Assembly (NCBI RefSeq): GCF_016919445.1
Contig: NZ_CP070356.1
Location: 4,281,502 to 4,345,501, forward strand
DNA: 64,000 bases
Source of the DNA: Pseudomonas sp. PDNC002
GTDB lineage: Bacteria; Pseudomonadota; Gammaproteobacteria; Pseudomonadales; Pseudomonadaceae
Direction: 5' to 3'
This document shows positions 62,425-64,000 of this stretch, piece by piece (the first letter of the stretch is position 1; each line of letters begins with the position of its first letter). Made by a program: the position numbers and the translations under genes. The notes beneath the pieces are model-generated. The model saw nothing but the letters and a program-made list of their open reading frames with translations, was not told the DNA's origin and made no database searches.

Positions 62425-63873
62425 TCAGCGGGGAGGCTGATAGGGATCAGGACTGCCGGGGGGAATCGGCGGGTACTGCTTGAGGCTGGCATTGAGCGCG
62501 CCGATCATTTTCATTACCGGGTGAGCGACCCAGGAATTGGTGGCGGCGACGTTGTGCTCTTCGCGCAGGTCAGTCAGCAGATTGATGATCTTGGGTACTG
62601 GCAGCTGCTGAGGCGGGTCGTACATGTTTTCCTGCCAGATGAAATGGACCTTCCAGTTGCGCCACTTCACCGCGTACAAACGCTCGCCCACATAGGCCGG
62701 AACACTGTCACGCGCGGAGTGCGGTTGCTGCCCGGTGAGGAAGGGCAGTTGGTCGACCCCATCGATCGGGCGGTCACTGGGCAGCTCGGCGCCTGCTGCA
62801 TGCCCCAGGGTGGTGAACAGGTCGGATATCTGCACGATGTCGTTGCTGACCATGCCAATGGGCGCCTTGCCAGGCCAGCGGAGGATGAAAGGTGCGCGCA
62901 GCGAGGCCTCCATGGCAGTGAAGTAGGTGCCGCGCCAGGGACCGTTGGCGCCTTCCCACGGGCTGGTCGCCTCGCCACCGTTGTCGCTGGTGAAGATCAC
63001 CAGCGTGTTGTCGGCCACACCGGCCTCGCGCAGCGCATCAAGGATGCGTCCGGTGTTGTCGTCCATCTCCGCCAGACCATCGGCCCAGGAGCCATTACCG
63101 GTGCGCCCTTCGAAAGCCGGATTGGGCATGACCGGCATGTGTACGAGTGAGTAGGGGATGTAAGCGAAGAACGGCTTGCCTACTTTGGCGTTGCGCTGGA
63201 TGAAGTCGGTTGCCCGGCGGGTGATCTCAGCATCCAGGGTGCGTCGTGTCTGCAAGGTCAGCTCTGCCACTTTCTTCGCTGGCTCGCCCGCACGCGCCTC
63301 GTAGATGTATTGCGGTGGCACCAGCGACGGGCTCCATCCCTGCTGGCTGCCAATGGCCGGCGTCAGCCCCTCCATGTGATCGGAGCCGGACCACATCGCT
63401 TCATCGTAGGTGCGCGGCACGCCGTACCATTCGTCGAAGCCCTGGTGTGTCGGGAAGCGCGCTTCGCTGCTGCCCAGATGCCATTTTCCCCAGATACCGG
63501 TGGCGTAGCCACGCCTGGACAGGACTTCGGCGAGGGTTACCTCCCACAGGGTGAGCCCATCCGGCGCTCCGCCCGAGGGGATGCGAGAGGTACCGGAGCG
63601 AATCGGATAGCGGCCGGTCATCAGGGCCGAGCGCGACGGTGTGCACTGCGCCTCGACGTTGAAGTTGGTCAGGCGCACCCCCTCTGCAGCGAGCTGGTCG
63701 ATCCGCGGAGTCGCTGCACCGCGCAGGACGCCACCGCCATAAGCGCCGAGCTCGCCATAGCCGAGGTTGTCCATCAGGATCAGCACGATGTTCGGCTTGT
63801 CGGTGGACGAAGCGAGTGCCCAGGGGCAGATCAGCGTGCAGACGAACAGGCACAGCAGCGACTGGCGGGTCAT
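62425..63873 (-). CDS. Exported type I (formylglycine) arylsulfatase, second copy
   Basis: 482 residues, signal peptide ending PWALAS. The activation motif QCTPSRSAL (Cys77) is the classical C-T-P-S-R, and GIWGKWHLG and FTSDNGGEATSPWEGANGPWRG supply conserved active-site residues. The first metal motif is LILMDNLGYG, with Asp35-Asn36 in place of the usual Asp pair; this variant occurs in some sulfatases. It is distinct from the arylsulfatase at 17299 and is monocistronic, with its own terminator and an upstream direct-repeat site. It should hydrolyse an organic sulfate ester in the periplasm. Confidence 0.93.
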   Translation of the reverse strand: MTRQSLLCLFVCTLICPWALASSTDKPNIVLILMDNLGYGELGAYGGGVLRGAATPRIDQLAAEGVRLTNFNVEAQCTPSRSALMTGRYPIRSGTSRIPSGGAPDGLTLWEVTLAEVLSRRGYATGIWGKWHLGSSEARFPTHQGFDEWYGVPRTYDEAMWSGSDHMEGLTPAIGSQQGWSPSLVPPQYIYEARAGEPAKKVAELTLQTRRTLDAEITRRATDFIQRNAKVGKPFFAYIPYSLVHMPVMPNPAFEGRTGNGSWADGLAEMDDNTGRILDALREAGVADNTLVIFTSDNGGEATSPWEGANGPWRGTYFTAMEASLRAPFILRWPGKAPIGMVSNDIVQISDLFTTLGHAAGAELPSDRPIDGVDQLPFLTGQQPHSARDSVPAYVGERLYAVKWRNWKVHFIWQENMYDPPQQLPVPKIINLLTDLREEHNVAATNSWVAHPVMKMIGALNASLKQYPPIPPGSPDPYQPPR

Positions 63874-63930
63874 GGCGTTCCTCGGGATGGCTTGCCGGAT
63901 GAGGCCAAACGATCCCAGAACGGGGGGTAT

Positions 63931-63969
63931 GCATATCGTCCTTGCGTGTCAGCATATTGTCCTTGCACG
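63931..63969 (-). promoter_or_regulatory. Tandem direct repeats upstream of the second arylsulfatase, likely operator
   Basis: GCATATCGTCCTTGCGTG (63931-63948) and GCATATTGTCCTTGCACG (63952-63969) match at 15 of 18 positions and are 21 bp apart, two helical turns. They lie 58-96 bp upstream of the start codon. Direct repeats with this phasing are typical of AraC/XylS-family activators. No such regulator gene is seen in the window; it may lie beyond the right edge. Confidence 0.65.
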
Positions 63970-64000
63970 CCAATCGACGAAGTGCCACTGCTCTTTATCC

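Overview
The window reads as chromosomal DNA of a high-GC gammaproteobacterium, most likely a Pseudomonas. The basis is family-level: a ProQ/FinO RNA chaperone, an SdsA1-type alkyl sulfatase, two DUF1302/DUF1329 pairs, a MalT-type LuxR activator, and codon use. No rRNA, tRNA, CRISPR array, complete insertion sequence or phage module was seen.

Layout. (1) 1-12.4 kb is an accessory surface-adhesion region with a lower-GC edge. It holds the 3' end of a PAS/histidine-kinase-like protein whose H-box histidine is an aspartate, a stand-alone receiver-like protein, an exported helical-repeat protein, a 2289-residue trimeric autotransporter adhesin, two lipoproteins (one BamE/SmpA-like), and the decayed anchor of a second adhesin. 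(2) 12.4-17.1 kb has a three-gene unit (exported acetoacetate-decarboxylase-fold protein, NAD-dependent epimerase-like protein, DJ-1/PfpI protein), an alpha/beta hydrolase and proQ. (3) 17.3-24.0 kb (minus strand) is one apparent operon: LacI regulator, MFS transporter, HisD/HpsN-like dehydrogenase, hotdog thioesterase, SDR and exported arylsulfatase. (4) 24.1-58.6 kb is a large catabolic block built around the MalT-type activator at 26.2 kb. It has five acyl-CoA dehydrogenase genes, an MFE-2-type SDR-hydratase fusion, three SCP2-type thiolase-like proteins (one lacking the nucleophilic cysteine), an acyl-CoA synthetase, an SdsA1-like alkyl sulfatase, two alcohol dehydrogenases (Zn and Fe types), a LuxC-like acyl-CoA reductase with an adenylate-forming partner, a MaoC hydratase pair, an SDR, a second thioesterase, a TetR regulator, DUF2889 and two DUF1254 proteins. 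(5) Two DUF1302 (beta-barrel-like) plus DUF1329 pairs lie at 48.9-52.1 and 58.6-61.8 kb. The second is followed by a cytochrome c and another exported arylsulfatase.

How it may work together (inference): exported sulfatases release alcohols from sulfate esters; DUF1302/DUF1329 handle a hydrophobic substrate at the outer membrane; alcohol dehydrogenases and the LuxC/adenylase pair or the FadD-like ligase convert alcohol to acyl-CoA; and several parallel beta-oxidation modules, including a heteromeric acyl-CoA dehydrogenase of the kind used for bulky cyclic or branched substrates, degrade it. A family of CCCCCTC-loop-GAGGGGG palindromes precedes most operons of the block. In five cases it lies 32-35 bp from a -10-like hexamer, so it is a candidate operator for the MalT-type activator. 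The substrate (long or branched alkyl sulfate, sulfated steroid or terpenoid alcohol) cannot be fixed from sequence alone.
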